Notes under the pieces: model-generated
What the model was told of the DNA's origin: nothing
The model's input: the letters and a program-made list of their open reading frames with translations, nothing else
The model's database searches: none
Origin: Aeromonas jandaei
GTDB lineage: Bacteria > Pseudomonadota > Gammaproteobacteria > Enterobacterales > Aeromonadaceae
Assembly: GCF_037890695.1 (NCBI RefSeq)
Contig: NZ_CP149571.1
Span: 3,192,001 to 3,256,000, forward strand
Length of the DNA: 64,000 nucleotides
Direction of reading: 5' to 3'
Part shown: one piece after another, positions 9,396 through 16,949 of the stretch
Layout of the letters: every line of letters starts with the position of its first letter
Position numbering within the stretch: position 1 is the stretch's first letter
Program-made: the position numbers and the translations under genes

Positions 9396-10595
9396 TTAAT
9401 CGCAGGCAGGATGTTTGCCTTCCCACACCACTTCCCGGTAGTGCTTAACATCGGTGTCCCCTTCGGTGTTGATGATGAGTACGACCGAGTTGCTATCCAG
9501 CCCCAGACGTTCCATCAGTGCCGCGCGATCCGGGTGGTGACGCACGGCCGCCAGCACGCCGGTACCGACCGAGCCGGACTCACCGGAGATGATGCGGGGG
9601 TCATTGCCAAGAGGGTTGCCGAGCACTCTCATCCCTAATGCCGACACCTTGTCGTGGCAGGAGATGAACTGGGTGGTGCAGCCCCTGAGCAGCGGCCAGC
9701 CAAGCGGGTTGGGTTCACCGCAGGCGAGACCGGCCATGATGGTGCGCATATCGCCCCCCACGTTGACCATCTCCCCCGCCACGCCGGAGCGATAGATGCA
9801 GTCGGCCTGATCCGGCTCGACCACGATGCTGTGCAGGTTTTTCGCCCCGAAGCAGTCCACCAGATAACCGAGCACTCCACCCGCCAGCGCCCCTACCCCT
9901 GCCTGCAGCAGCACGTGGCTCGGCTGCTTGATGCCCAGATCCCGCATCTGCTCGACCGCTTCGTCGGCCAGAGTGGAGTAACCCTGCATGATCCAGGTCG
10001 GGATCTTGGTGTAGCCCTCCCAGGCGGTGTCCTGCACTATGTGCCAACCGCGCTCTTCGGCCATCTTCATGGTCAGGCGCACGGTGTCGTCATAGTTCAT
10101 GTCGGTGACGATGCACTCGGCACCGAGATTGAGAATGTGGTCAACCCGCTCCTGGGCAGAGCCCTTGGGCATGTAGACCACCGCATGCTGACCCACCTGC
10201 TTGGCGGCCCAGGCGACGCCACGACCGTGGTTGCCATCTGTGGTGGTGGCGAAGGTCATCGGCTCCTTGATGGTGCGTTTGATGAGATCGAAGGAGAAAT
10301 CCTCGATGGCCACCCCGTATTTTTCACAGAGCAGGTTGGCGATGGCATAGACGCCACCGAGCATCTTGAAGGCATTGAGACCAAAGCGTTTTGACTCATC
10401 CTTGACCAGAATATTTTTTACCCCGATATAGGCGGCCAGATCTTTCAAATCACACAAGGGGGTTGGCTCATAACCGGCCAGTTTTTTATGAAAGGCACGG
10501 GCCTTTTGTGCTTCGGCGCGAGAAAACAGGGGAGATGGTTCACCGGTAAAAAAACGGTTATCGGCAATATCCATCTTCAGAGAAAATTGGGACAT
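9396..10595 (-). CDS. ygeX: 2,3-diaminopropionate ammonia-lyase (YgeX)
   Basis: A 399-residue fold-type II PLP enzyme that splits 2,3-diaminopropionate (either enantiomer in characterised homologues) to pyruvate and two ammonia. The PLP lysine is Lys77 in FGLNAFKMLGG; the substrate-side TTTDGNHGRGVAW and phosphate-binding QAGVGALAGGVLG are intact. Length matches E. coli YgeX (398). GAGGTA stands before the ATG at 10595. With hyuA and ygeY, it suggests that the cyclic compound being degraded yields diaminopropionate or a close relative. Confidence 0.92.
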   Translation of the reverse strand: MSQFSLKMDIADNRFFTGEPSPLFSRAEAQKARAFHKKLAGYEPTPLCDLKDLAAYIGVKNILVKDESKRFGLNAFKMLGGVYAIANLLCEKYGVAIEDFSFDLIKRTIKEPMTFATTTDGNHGRGVAWAAKQVGQHAVVYMPKGSAQERVDHILNLGAECIVTDMNYDDTVRLTMKMAEERGWHIVQDTAWEGYTKIPTWIMQGYSTLADEAVEQMRDLGIKQPSHVLLQAGVGALAGGVLGYLVDCFGAKNLHSIVVEPDQADCIYRSGVAGEMVNVGGDMRTIMAGLACGEPNPLGWPLLRGCTTQFISCHDKVSALGMRVLGNPLGNDPRIISGESGSVGTGVLAAVRHHPDRAALMERLGLDSNSVVLIINTEGDTDVKHYREVVWEGKHPACD

Positions 10596-10697
10596 GCGTA
10601 CCTCATCCAGATTATGGGGTCGGGAGCCATCTCACCGAGAAATCCGATATTCAGATACCACGGGGAGAAAACTCACGACAATTCCGCTGTTGTAGCA

Positions 10698-10721
10698 GGC
10701 AGGGGAATGATTACCCCTGCC
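10698..10721. repeat. Hairpin in the ygeW-ygeX intercistronic gap
   Basis: The perfect 8-bp inverted repeat GGCAGGGG/CCCCTGCC with an 8-nt loop sits in the 156-nt gap between the two minus-strand genes. On the minus strand no T run follows, so mRNA processing or stabilisation is more likely than termination. Confidence 0.5.
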
Positions 10722-10751
10722 CTTTCTTTTATTTATTTCAGCCAACGCGAC

Positions 10752-11939
10752 TTATTTAACCCGCTTCTGGGCCTCTTTCAGCAGCGTTTCGAGGGTCTCT
10801 CCCGGGGCGGAGAATTTACGAGCCATGATCATGGCGGCGATAATATAGGGCTTCCAGCTCGCCTCTTTATAAGTGGCGATACGATATTTCTCGAATACCC
10901 CTTCGGTTACTTCCCCTTCCTTGCAGGAGACACCGGAAATATCGGCCGGCAGGCAGTGCATATAGAGCGCTTCGCCACCCTTGGTGAGCTTCATCATATC
11001 TTCGGTGCAGTGCCAATCCTTGTGCTTGGCGTTCTGCTCAAGGCAGTGTTTCTCCAGCTCTTTGAGGCCGGCATGGTCATTGGCACGCAGCAGTTCGGTG
11101 CGCTGCTCCATCACCTTGTAGGGGGCCCAGGACTTGGGATAAACGATATCGGCATCCTTGAACGCCTCTTCCATGGAGGTGACCTGACGGAAGCTGCCGC
11201 CGGATGCCTTGGCATTCTCCTTGGCCACTTCGATCACGTCCGGGATCAGGTCATACCCTTCCGGGTGGGCCAGGGTCACATCCATGCCAAAGCGGGTCAT
11301 CAGACCGATGATGCCCTGCGGCACGGAGAGCGGCTTGCCGTAGCTCGGGGAGTAGGCCCAGGTCATCGCAATCTTCTTGCCCTTGAGGTTTTCCAGGCTG
11401 CCGAAGTGCTCCTGCAACCAGGCCAGATCAGCCATGGACTGGGTCGGGTGATCAATGTCGCACTGCAGGTTGACCAGCGCCGGACGCTGGGGCAGCACCC
11501 CCTTCTCGAACCCTTCATCCAGTGCGGCACCCACTTCGCGCATGTAGGCGTTACCAGCGCCCAGATACATGTCATCGCGGATACCGATGGCATCGGCGCA
11601 GAAGGAGATCATGTTGGCGGTTTCACGGACGGTTTCACCGTGGGCAATCTGGGATTTGCCTTCATCCAGGTCCTGCTGGGCCAGACCGAGCAGGTTCAGT
11701 GCAGAGGCATAAGAGAAGCGGGTTCGGGTGGAGTTATCGCGGAAAACCGAGATACCGAGCCCGCTGTTAAACAGTTTGGTAGCAATATTTTCGGCACGCA
11801 GTGTCTTGAGGGATTCGGCCAGTTTCAATACCAGTTCAAGCTCCTGAGGTGTTTGCTCCCAGGTCAGCAGAAAATCTTTTTCATGCAGGTTGGATTTGAG
11901 TGCTTTGATCTCTTTGATTAACTCGTTCACTGCTTTCAT
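10752..11939 (-). CDS. ygeW: YgeW, knotted carbamoyltransferase
   Basis: A 395-residue member of the aspartate/ornithine transcarbamylase fold. The carbamoyl-phosphate loop STRTR is at residues 70-74 (FRDNSTRTRFSYAS), and YMHCLPADI carries the HCLP motif of the second domain. Length and N-terminus (MKAVNELIKEIKALKS) match E. coli YgeW, a transcarbamylase-like protein whose substrate is unknown. The frame is open further upstream (to 12122), but that stretch is unlike the family. It is the first gene of the ygeW-ygeX-ygeY-hyuA-yqeA series, and its upstream region should hold the operon promoter. Confidence 0.9.
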   Translation of the reverse strand: MKAVNELIKEIKALKSNLHEKDFLLTWEQTPQELELVLKLAESLKTLRAENIATKLFNSGLGISVFRDNSTRTRFSYASALNLLGLAQQDLDEGKSQIAHGETVRETANMISFCADAIGIRDDMYLGAGNAYMREVGAALDEGFEKGVLPQRPALVNLQCDIDHPTQSMADLAWLQEHFGSLENLKGKKIAMTWAYSPSYGKPLSVPQGIIGLMTRFGMDVTLAHPEGYDLIPDVIEVAKENAKASGGSFRQVTSMEEAFKDADIVYPKSWAPYKVMEQRTELLRANDHAGLKELEKHCLEQNAKHKDWHCTEDMMKLTKGGEALYMHCLPADISGVSCKEGEVTEGVFEKYRIATYKEASWKPYIIAAMIMARKFSAPGETLETLLKEAQKRVK

Positions 11940-12047
11940 CGTTCGCCCCAATTCGTTGGATGATATATGAATAGCTCCCCAGTCACTCACGATGTCACCA
12001 GCATCCCGGTTATGGGTGAGCTCATCGGTTAGCGTCGATATAGGGCA

Positions 12048-12063
12048 ATCAATAAGCGTGCCA
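12048..12063 (-). promoter_or_regulatory. Possible sigma-54 (RpoN) promoter for ygeW
   Basis: Read on the minus strand, TGGCACG-CTTA-TTGAT matches the -24 element perfectly, but the -12 element has TTGA where TTGC is expected. It lies about 110 bp before the ygeW start. In E. coli the neighbouring ygeV encodes a sigma-54-type activator, which makes the idea reasonable; the weak -12 keeps confidence low. Confidence 0.3.
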
Positions 12064-12200
12064 AGGTAAAGATTTGCGGCGGAATAATAAGAAATGGCAA
12101 AAGTATGTGATGAGCGCCACAAAAATAGCAGCGATTAGCCCTATTTGGCTGATGAGGTTATGCGTTCACTGAATTTATCCTGCTACGACCACATCTCATG

Positions 12201-12240
12201 GGGTGATAAAACCGAGTAACGGTAGAGATAATTATCACCC
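12201..12240. repeat. Inverted repeat GGGTGATAA/TTATCACCC
   Basis: A perfect 9-bp inverted repeat separated by 22 nt lies in the gap between two divergent genes. The arms could be two half-operators or form a long-looped hairpin; no protein can be assigned. Confidence 0.5.
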
Positions 12241-12495
12241 GGACACATCGCTCAGGGCTGAAATGATATAAAGCAGACCAACTTTATCATTATGATAAGC
12301 AGCCGGGAGGTGACAGCCCCACCCTCCTCCATGCCGCCTTGCAAAGGGCATTGAGCTATATATGCCACATCTGTCCGAATACCCGAGCGCCTTTCCGAGA
12401 CTGGTAAACACAAACCAAAGGGCGCAAGCTGGTTTGGCCTGCAGACCATTCGCAGCATGGCCCATCCACTTTACCCACCACAGCAAGGAGTGCTT

Positions 12496-13728
12496 ATGAC
12501 CGATGCCGCCGACAAGTCGCCCTCCTCCTGGCAGCTTTCGGATATCCGCGAGCTGGCGCAACTGCTGACCCAGGCACTGCCCGCTACCGTGCAGATAACG
12601 GAAGCGGTGCATCAGGCGGTGCTGGGCGGTATGGGTATCAAGGGGCGAGAGAAAGGTAAAACGGCGGGGCTCACCGGGCTTATTTACAAGGGCGTTCACG
12701 GAGCCGCCAATAGCCTCGGCAGTGGTATCAATGGCCTGCTGGCCCGCCTGCCACTCCCGACGCAACCTTCTGTGGCAGAGACGCCCAAGCGCGCCGCTCT
12801 GCTTGCCACCCTCAATGGCGTGCTGGGGGATAAGCTGGTCGAGCAGCAAAACGCCCTCGCCACCCCGATGACTCTGCGCTATCAGGGCAAACCGCTCGAT
12901 TGGCAGACCATGCCAGCCGACCTTCCCCACGCGGGGCGAGTGCTGCTGATGATCCATGGCCTCTGCATGAACGATCTGCAGTGGCACACCAGCTATCAGG
13001 GGAAGTCCGTCAATCATGGCGAAGCGGTGGCCAGAAAGCTTGGCTATCTGCCTCTCTATCTGCGCTACAACTCAGGGCTCTCCATTGCCAGCAACGGGCA
13101 GGCGCTGGCGCTGCAGCTGGAGGATCTGTGTGACCGATGGCCGGGGGCCATCAAGCAGCTCAGCGTACTGGCCTACAGCATGGGGGGACTGGTTATCCGA
13201 AGTGCCTGCCATTACGCCCAAACCCACTCACTGCGCTGGCCCGAGCGACTGCGGCATCTGATCTTTCTTGGCACCCCGCACCACGGCGCGCCGCTCGAGT
13301 CGGCCGGCCACTGGCTGGAGCAACTGCTGCCAGTCACCCCTTACAGCATGCCCTTTGTGAAGCTGACCCGCATACGCAGCCAGGGCATTCGGGATCTGCG
13401 CCACGGCAAGGTCATCGACGCCTCCCGCAATAACAGGGAGCGCACCATAGGGCGCGATCCCCGCCAACCGCTCCCGCTTCCAAGCGGCGTAGCCTGCTTT
13501 GCCATCGCCGGCACCACATCCGCCAAACGCACCCTGCTGGCAGAGCGGCTGATTGGCGATGGCCTGGTCCCCCTGCGCAGTGCGCTGGGACTGCACCGGG
13601 AGCGCGCACATCAACTCGACTTTCCTCCCGAACATACCCTGATCGCCTATCGCACCACTCATATGGCCCTGCTCGGCAGCCCGGAGGTCGGTGCACAACT
13701 GCTGGACTGGCTTGACGATGCCAGGTGA
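12496..13728 (+). CDS. Alpha/beta-hydrolase, lipase/esterase-like (PGAP1-like)
   Basis: A 410-residue predicted serine hydrolase without an obvious signal peptide. The oxyanion-hole segment LLMIHGLCMNDLQWH is near residues 148-163; the nucleophile elbow AYSMGG places Ser228 in an A-x-S-x-G version like that of Bacillus lipases; GTPHHGAP follows at about 259; and a C-terminal His389 (TTHMALLG) can complete the triad. About 140 residues precede the catalytic domain, with small-residue-rich segments (LIYKGVHGAANSLGSGING). The ATG at 12496 has AAGGAG at 7 nt; an in-frame ATG at 12457 has none. The substrate is unknown. It stands alone after the selenium island. Confidence 0.8.
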   Translation: MTDAADKSPSSWQLSDIRELAQLLTQALPATVQITEAVHQAVLGGMGIKGREKGKTAGLTGLIYKGVHGAANSLGSGINGLLARLPLPTQPSVAETPKRAALLATLNGVLGDKLVEQQNALATPMTLRYQGKPLDWQTMPADLPHAGRVLLMIHGLCMNDLQWHTSYQGKSVNHGEAVARKLGYLPLYLRYNSGLSIASNGQALALQLEDLCDRWPGAIKQLSVLAYSMGGLVIRSACHYAQTHSLRWPERLRHLIFLGTPHHGAPLESAGHWLEQLLPVTPYSMPFVKLTRIRSQGIRDLRHGKVIDASRNNRERTIGRDPRQPLPLPSGVACFAIAGTTSAKRTLLAERLIGDGLVPLRSALGLHRERAHQLDFPPEHTLIAYRTTHMALLGSPEVGAQLLDWLDDAR

Positions 13729-13854
13729 TCCCGCTTCTCTTTGCATGCCGTTTCAAAAATTTGGTCGAACAGCGCCAATCGGGCGCCGCATGCTGTGCTC
13801 GCAGCAACTAGCCTTGGAGGCAGTGTTTGATATGAGCCAGCAGTGGAGCGCCAT

Positions 13855-14058
13855 ATGTTCTCTTACACCCTCACCTTCAAGGATGATGTCGACCGCCTGA
13901 CCGCCCCCGAGCAGGAGGTCTCCTTGCAAAGCCCTGCCCAGGCGGGTGATTTTATTATCCTCTCCGACGGCAGCCGCCATCAGGTGATGTTTGTCACCCA
14001 CAGGGCCAACTACAGCAGCCTCTATCTCGATAAAGGGGTCAGGGTGCCGCAAAGCTAG
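13855..14058 (+). CDS. Small hypothetical protein
   Basis: A 67-residue protein I do not recognise. It starts MFSYTLTFKDDVDRL and contains a predicted mostly beta-strand core (GDFIILSDGSRHQVMFVTHRANYSSLYLDKGV). GGAG lies 6 nt before the ATG at 13855; an in-frame GTG at 13843 is less well placed. It is 126 nt past the hydrolase gene and may be its own unit, with a terminator right after it. No signal peptide or membrane segment is visible. Confidence 0.6.
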   Translation: MFSYTLTFKDDVDRLTAPEQEVSLQSPAQAGDFIILSDGSRHQVMFVTHRANYSSLYLDKGVRVPQS

Positions 14059-14085
14059 CGAATCATCTGTCAGTTAGCGAAAGCA

Positions 14086-14110
14086 AAAGAGCGGCACCTG
14101 GCCGCTCTTT
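14086..14110. terminator. Convergent terminator after the 67-residue gene
   Basis: A perfect 10-bp stem AAAGAGCGGC/GCCGCTCTTT with a 5-nt loop; the A and T ends allow use by both the plus-strand small gene and the minus-strand gene ending at 14136. Confidence 0.8.
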
Positions 14111-14135
14111 GCTCTCTCTTTATGTGGATTTGCTG

Positions 14136-14966
14136 TCACAGCACCTTGATCACCGGTTGGTGCACTATCTCGACGTCGTCTTTATAGACCACCAGCTCAC
14201 CCGGTGGCATGCCTCGCTCACCCAATACGGTGACGACGCACTCGTAGCGATAGGGGCCGCTCGTGAAGAGGTATGTATGATTTCCCCCCGTCCCCTCCAC
14301 CCTGACGGTGCCATTTTTCAGCACCAGATCCGGCTTGTCAGCGAGCGTCTTGCCCCTGGCCCAGGAGGCGTAGCGATAGTGGCCATCGTCCAGCTCGTCG
14401 ATGCGGATGGTAAATTTCTCGGTCTGCCACATCAGCGCGGGGCTCTTGTACTCTCGCACACTGGGATGCAGACCGCTCTTCTGCCTGGCGATAAGCTCGG
14501 CTTTCAATTTGGCGGCCTGCGCCGTCTGATGATTGATACCGATCACCTTGCCATCAAAGTCCATCCAGACCTCGCCACTGCCCAGCATGATGCCGCGCCA
14601 GCCCATGGTCTGCCAATCCTGCACGACCCGGGATGTAGCGATGCTTTTTAATATGGCGTCATCAAACACCTCGCCAAAACGGGTCAGCATCTCCGCCGGG
14701 GTTTTGATGGCGGGAATGGGATACTCCTGCTTGAAGGGGTACTTCATCTGGTTGGCAAGGGCCTGATGATCACGGGCTTCTGCCGCATCGACCAACTGCT
14801 GCACAAAGGGGCGATATTCGGCCGGCAGCTGCTCTTCATCGGCTGATACGGGGAGTGCGACCCACAAGGTTCCCAGCAACAGCAGAGCCTTCAGCCCATA
14901 ACGTCCCCGCACCTCATTGCTATTGCGGCTAAACAGCGCCCTGACATTCCATCTTGCCACTTTCAT
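14136..14966 (-). CDS. Hypothetical exported protein
   Basis: A 276-residue protein of unknown function. After a basic N-terminus a hydrophobic stretch (LKALLLLGTLWVALPVSADE) at about residues 25-44 looks like a signal peptide, placing the mature protein in the periplasm. The mature part starts with a helical region (LVDAAEARDHQALANQM) followed by a beta-rich domain (MDFDGKVIGIN, FTIRIDELDDGHYRYASWARG). The ATG at 14966 has a GGAGAGCAGG upstream; another in-frame ATG at 14984 overlaps that site. It lies 50 nt after the deformylase gene on the same strand and may be co-transcribed. Confidence 0.65.
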   Translation of the reverse strand: MKVARWNVRALFSRNSNEVRGRYGLKALLLLGTLWVALPVSADEEQLPAEYRPFVQQLVDAAEARDHQALANQMKYPFKQEYPIPAIKTPAEMLTRFGEVFDDAILKSIATSRVVQDWQTMGWRGIMLGSGEVWMDFDGKVIGINHQTAQAAKLKAELIARQKSGLHPSVREYKSPALMWQTEKFTIRIDELDDGHYRYASWARGKTLADKPDLVLKNGTVRVEGTGGNHTYLFTSGPYRYECVVTVLGERGMPPGELVVYKDDVEIVHQPVIKVL

Positions 14967-15015
14967 TCTGCCTGCTCTCCACATAACTAAAACGGCCAGC
15001 CACTATCCGCAGACA

Positions 15016-15519
15016 TTAGCTGGCGGACTTGAGCGATTTTTTAACGCGTTTGAGTGCCATCTGCCGCTTGAGCGGTGACAGGTAATCAATGAACAAGTTG
15101 CCATCCAGATGATCAATTTCATGCTGCATGACAATGGCCAAAAAATCGCTGCTCTCGATGGTGATCGGATTGCCTTTTCGATCCAGAGCAGATACCACCA
15201 CCGAGCTGTAACGCTCGACATCCGCGTAGTAATCCGGCACGGAGAGACAGCCCTCTTGTCCAAGCACCTTTTCAGTACCGCTTATCACTTGTGGATTAAT
15301 CAAAACCAGCGGCTGATCCCTGCTCTCGGACAAGTCGATAATAACGACTGCCTCTTTACGCCCGACTTGAGTCGCGGCCAAACCAATCCCGTTTTCCGTC
15401 GCATACAGGGTTGCCAGCATGTCATCGATCAGCCCCTGTACGGCAGCGATATCCTCAACTCGCTCGGCCTTGAGCCTCAACCTGGGATCGGGAGCCGTCA
15501 AAATATTCAAAATCGCCAT
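15016..15519 (-). CDS. def: Peptide deformylase (probable second copy)
   Basis: A 167-residue iron/zinc enzyme that removes the formyl group from nascent protein N-termini. The three class motifs are complete: GIGLAATQVG at about 44-53, EGCLSVP with the metal Cys91, and QHEIDHLDG with His133 and His137. The ATG at 15519 overlaps the stop codon of the upstream GNAT gene (TGATG), so translation is coupled. Housekeeping def normally sits with fmt; here the partner is an acetyltransferase, which suggests an additional deformylase, perhaps for conditional N-terminal processing. Confidence 0.92.
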   Translation of the reverse strand: MAILNILTAPDPRLRLKAERVEDIAAVQGLIDDMLATLYATENGIGLAATQVGRKEAVVIIDLSESRDQPLVLINPQVISGTEKVLGQEGCLSVPDYYADVERYSSVVVSALDRKGNPITIESSDFLAIVMQHEIDHLDGNLFIDYLSPLKRQMALKRVKKSLKSAS

Positions 15520-16001
15520 CACAACTCTCCATTAACCACTTTTTTCAATCCGAGGTCACAGCCCAACGGCCGGGACATGGAGACAAACGCCTGCTCCTCT
15601 TCGACCACGTTGTAACCAAGGCGCTCATAAAACCGTATCGCCCCATGGTTCTCTGTGAAGCTGGACAGGGTGACCCGGCATTTGCCCTCACGCTCAGCCT
15701 CCTGATGAAGCCGTTCCATCACGGCAGCACCAAGCTGCCGCCCCTGATACTGAGGGAAAATGATCAGCAGATGAACATGCTGGGCATCCTCATATGGCTT
15801 GCTACATAACAGACCAATGCGCTCTCCCCCATGCAGGATCCACGAAAACCATTGCGGCAGATATGAGCTGGTTAGTCGCTCGCGTTGAAATTGGTCATCC
15901 CAGCCAAAGAGCGCCTCAACATAGGGAAATATTCCCTCTTTGACGGCAGTAAAGACCTGCTCCAATTCACTTTGCGGCACATTAATCAGCTCAATATCCA
16001 T
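15519..16001 (-). CDS. GNAT-family N-acetyltransferase
   Basis: A 160-residue single-domain GNAT. The acetyl-CoA pyrophosphate loop is QYQGRQLGAAVM at about 84-95, and the C-terminal GAIRFYERLGYNVVEEE is the usual motif B region. The acceptor substrate cannot be told. Its stop overlaps the start of the deformylase gene by one base, so the two proteins are likely made together; acetylation of N-termini or of small amines are both possible. Confidence 0.85.
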   Translation of the reverse strand: MDIELINVPQSELEQVFTAVKEGIFPYVEALFGWDDQFQRERLTSSYLPQWFSWILHGGERIGLLCSKPYEDAQHVHLLIIFPQYQGRQLGAAVMERLHQEAEREGKCRVTLSSFTENHGAIRFYERLGYNVVEEEQAFVSMSRPLGCDLGLKKVVNGEL

Positions 16002-16100
16002 CTCTTTCCCTGCTCAAGCCATATTGGAGACGCTGTTAGCGCACAATTACCCTATTACGATTTTTCCAAACGACTGCAGATTCTGAAGCATCACGAGCGG

Positions 16101-16514
16101 TCACAACACCTCAACCTTCACCTTGATAATCCCATCTCGAATATTGGCGATGGAGCCGAAGGCGGATTTGGAGAGATCGATAATACGCCCGCTTTTAAAG
16201 GCGCCGCGATCATTGACCTTGACCACCACGCTCTTGCCATTGGCGAGGTTGGTCACCCGCACCATGGAGCCAAAGGGCAATTCCATATGGGCGGCGCTAT
16301 TGAGGTTGTTGCGATAGAGCTCGCCGCTGGCGGTCTTTTTACCGTGATAGCGGTCGCCATAATAGCTGGCGTAACCGGTCTCGCTATAGCCGCGCCAGCT
16401 GCCGCCGTGGCTCTCATCATAACGGCTGCTACAGGCGGCCAGCAGCAGGCAGACAAACAGCAGCCCCCCTTTGCAGGCCGATTGCACCACTCCTTCTCTC
16501 CCGATGCCGCGCAT
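16101..16514 (-). CDS. Small RlpA-like lipoprotein (septal ring lytic transglycosylase family)
   Basis: A 137-residue lipoprotein with a lipobox (LLLAACSS, Cys at about 28) and a double-psi beta-barrel RlpA domain: GYASYYGDRYHGKKTASGE, LPFGSMVRVTNLANGKSVVVKVNDRGAF and GRIIDLSKSAF. The catalytic aspartate (VNDRG) is present. Unlike full-length RlpA it lacks the C-terminal SPOR domain, so it should not be targeted to denuded septal glycans by that route. It is likely anchored in the outer membrane and may cleave peptidoglycan, or be a non-septal paralogue. Confidence 0.85.
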   Translation of the reverse strand: MRGIGREGVVQSACKGGLLFVCLLLAACSSRYDESHGGSWRGYSETGYASYYGDRYHGKKTASGELYRNNLNSAAHMELPFGSMVRVTNLANGKSVVVKVNDRGAFKSGRIIDLSKSAFGSIANIRDGIIKVKVEVL

Positions 16515-16949
16515 CTACTTCTCCTCGCTCACCTTGCCGGATAGATAGCCCGGCTGATCATATCGCGTCGCAGTAACGGGGAGATTCTCCCCATACCGGC
16601 AAGCTACTGCAATGTAGGCGGCCCCTTGCCATCATGGCGCCCAGCCCTGTTGCCAACGCCGTGGCCACCGCGATTGTTGCAATAATTACTGGCTTTAAAT
16701 CACCACTGTTGCACCCAAGAGACAATCAAGGGGCCACTTCCCTGCTCGCGTTTGCCAACAAGAGCACGCAAACACCCTCCGATCTGCGTCCGCAATGCAG
16801 CACAACAAGAGGGATACTTAACCAGAACCGGGCAAGCCCGTTCATCCGCAGCCTTATCCCATCAGGGGCAGCGCCGCTACTTTGCCATACTTTCCCAATA
16901 AAAAGGGAGGCGACTGCCTCCCTTTTCTCTTGCTATTTGCCCATCAGAG
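16515..16949. other. Gap between the RlpA-like gene and mukB
   Basis: 435 bases without a credible gene; a frame at 16634-17038 is not supported by ribosome binding site or composition and overlaps mukB. It must contain the promoter of the minus-strand RlpA-like gene and the mukB terminator. Confidence 0.6.
16899..16927 (-). terminator. Terminator of the cmoM-mukFEB operon
   Basis: The stem AAAAGGGAGGC/GCCTCCCTTTT with a 4-nt loop lies 23 nt past the mukB stop and is followed on the minus strand by T residues. Confidence 0.85.

Larger units (their letters stand above)
11940..12495. other. Regulatory gap between ygeW and the divergent hydrolase gene
   Basis: 556 bases with no supported gene. 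It contains a possible sigma-54 site (12048-12063, minus strand) and an inverted repeat (12201-12240). The two divergent transcripts start from here. Confidence 0.6.
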
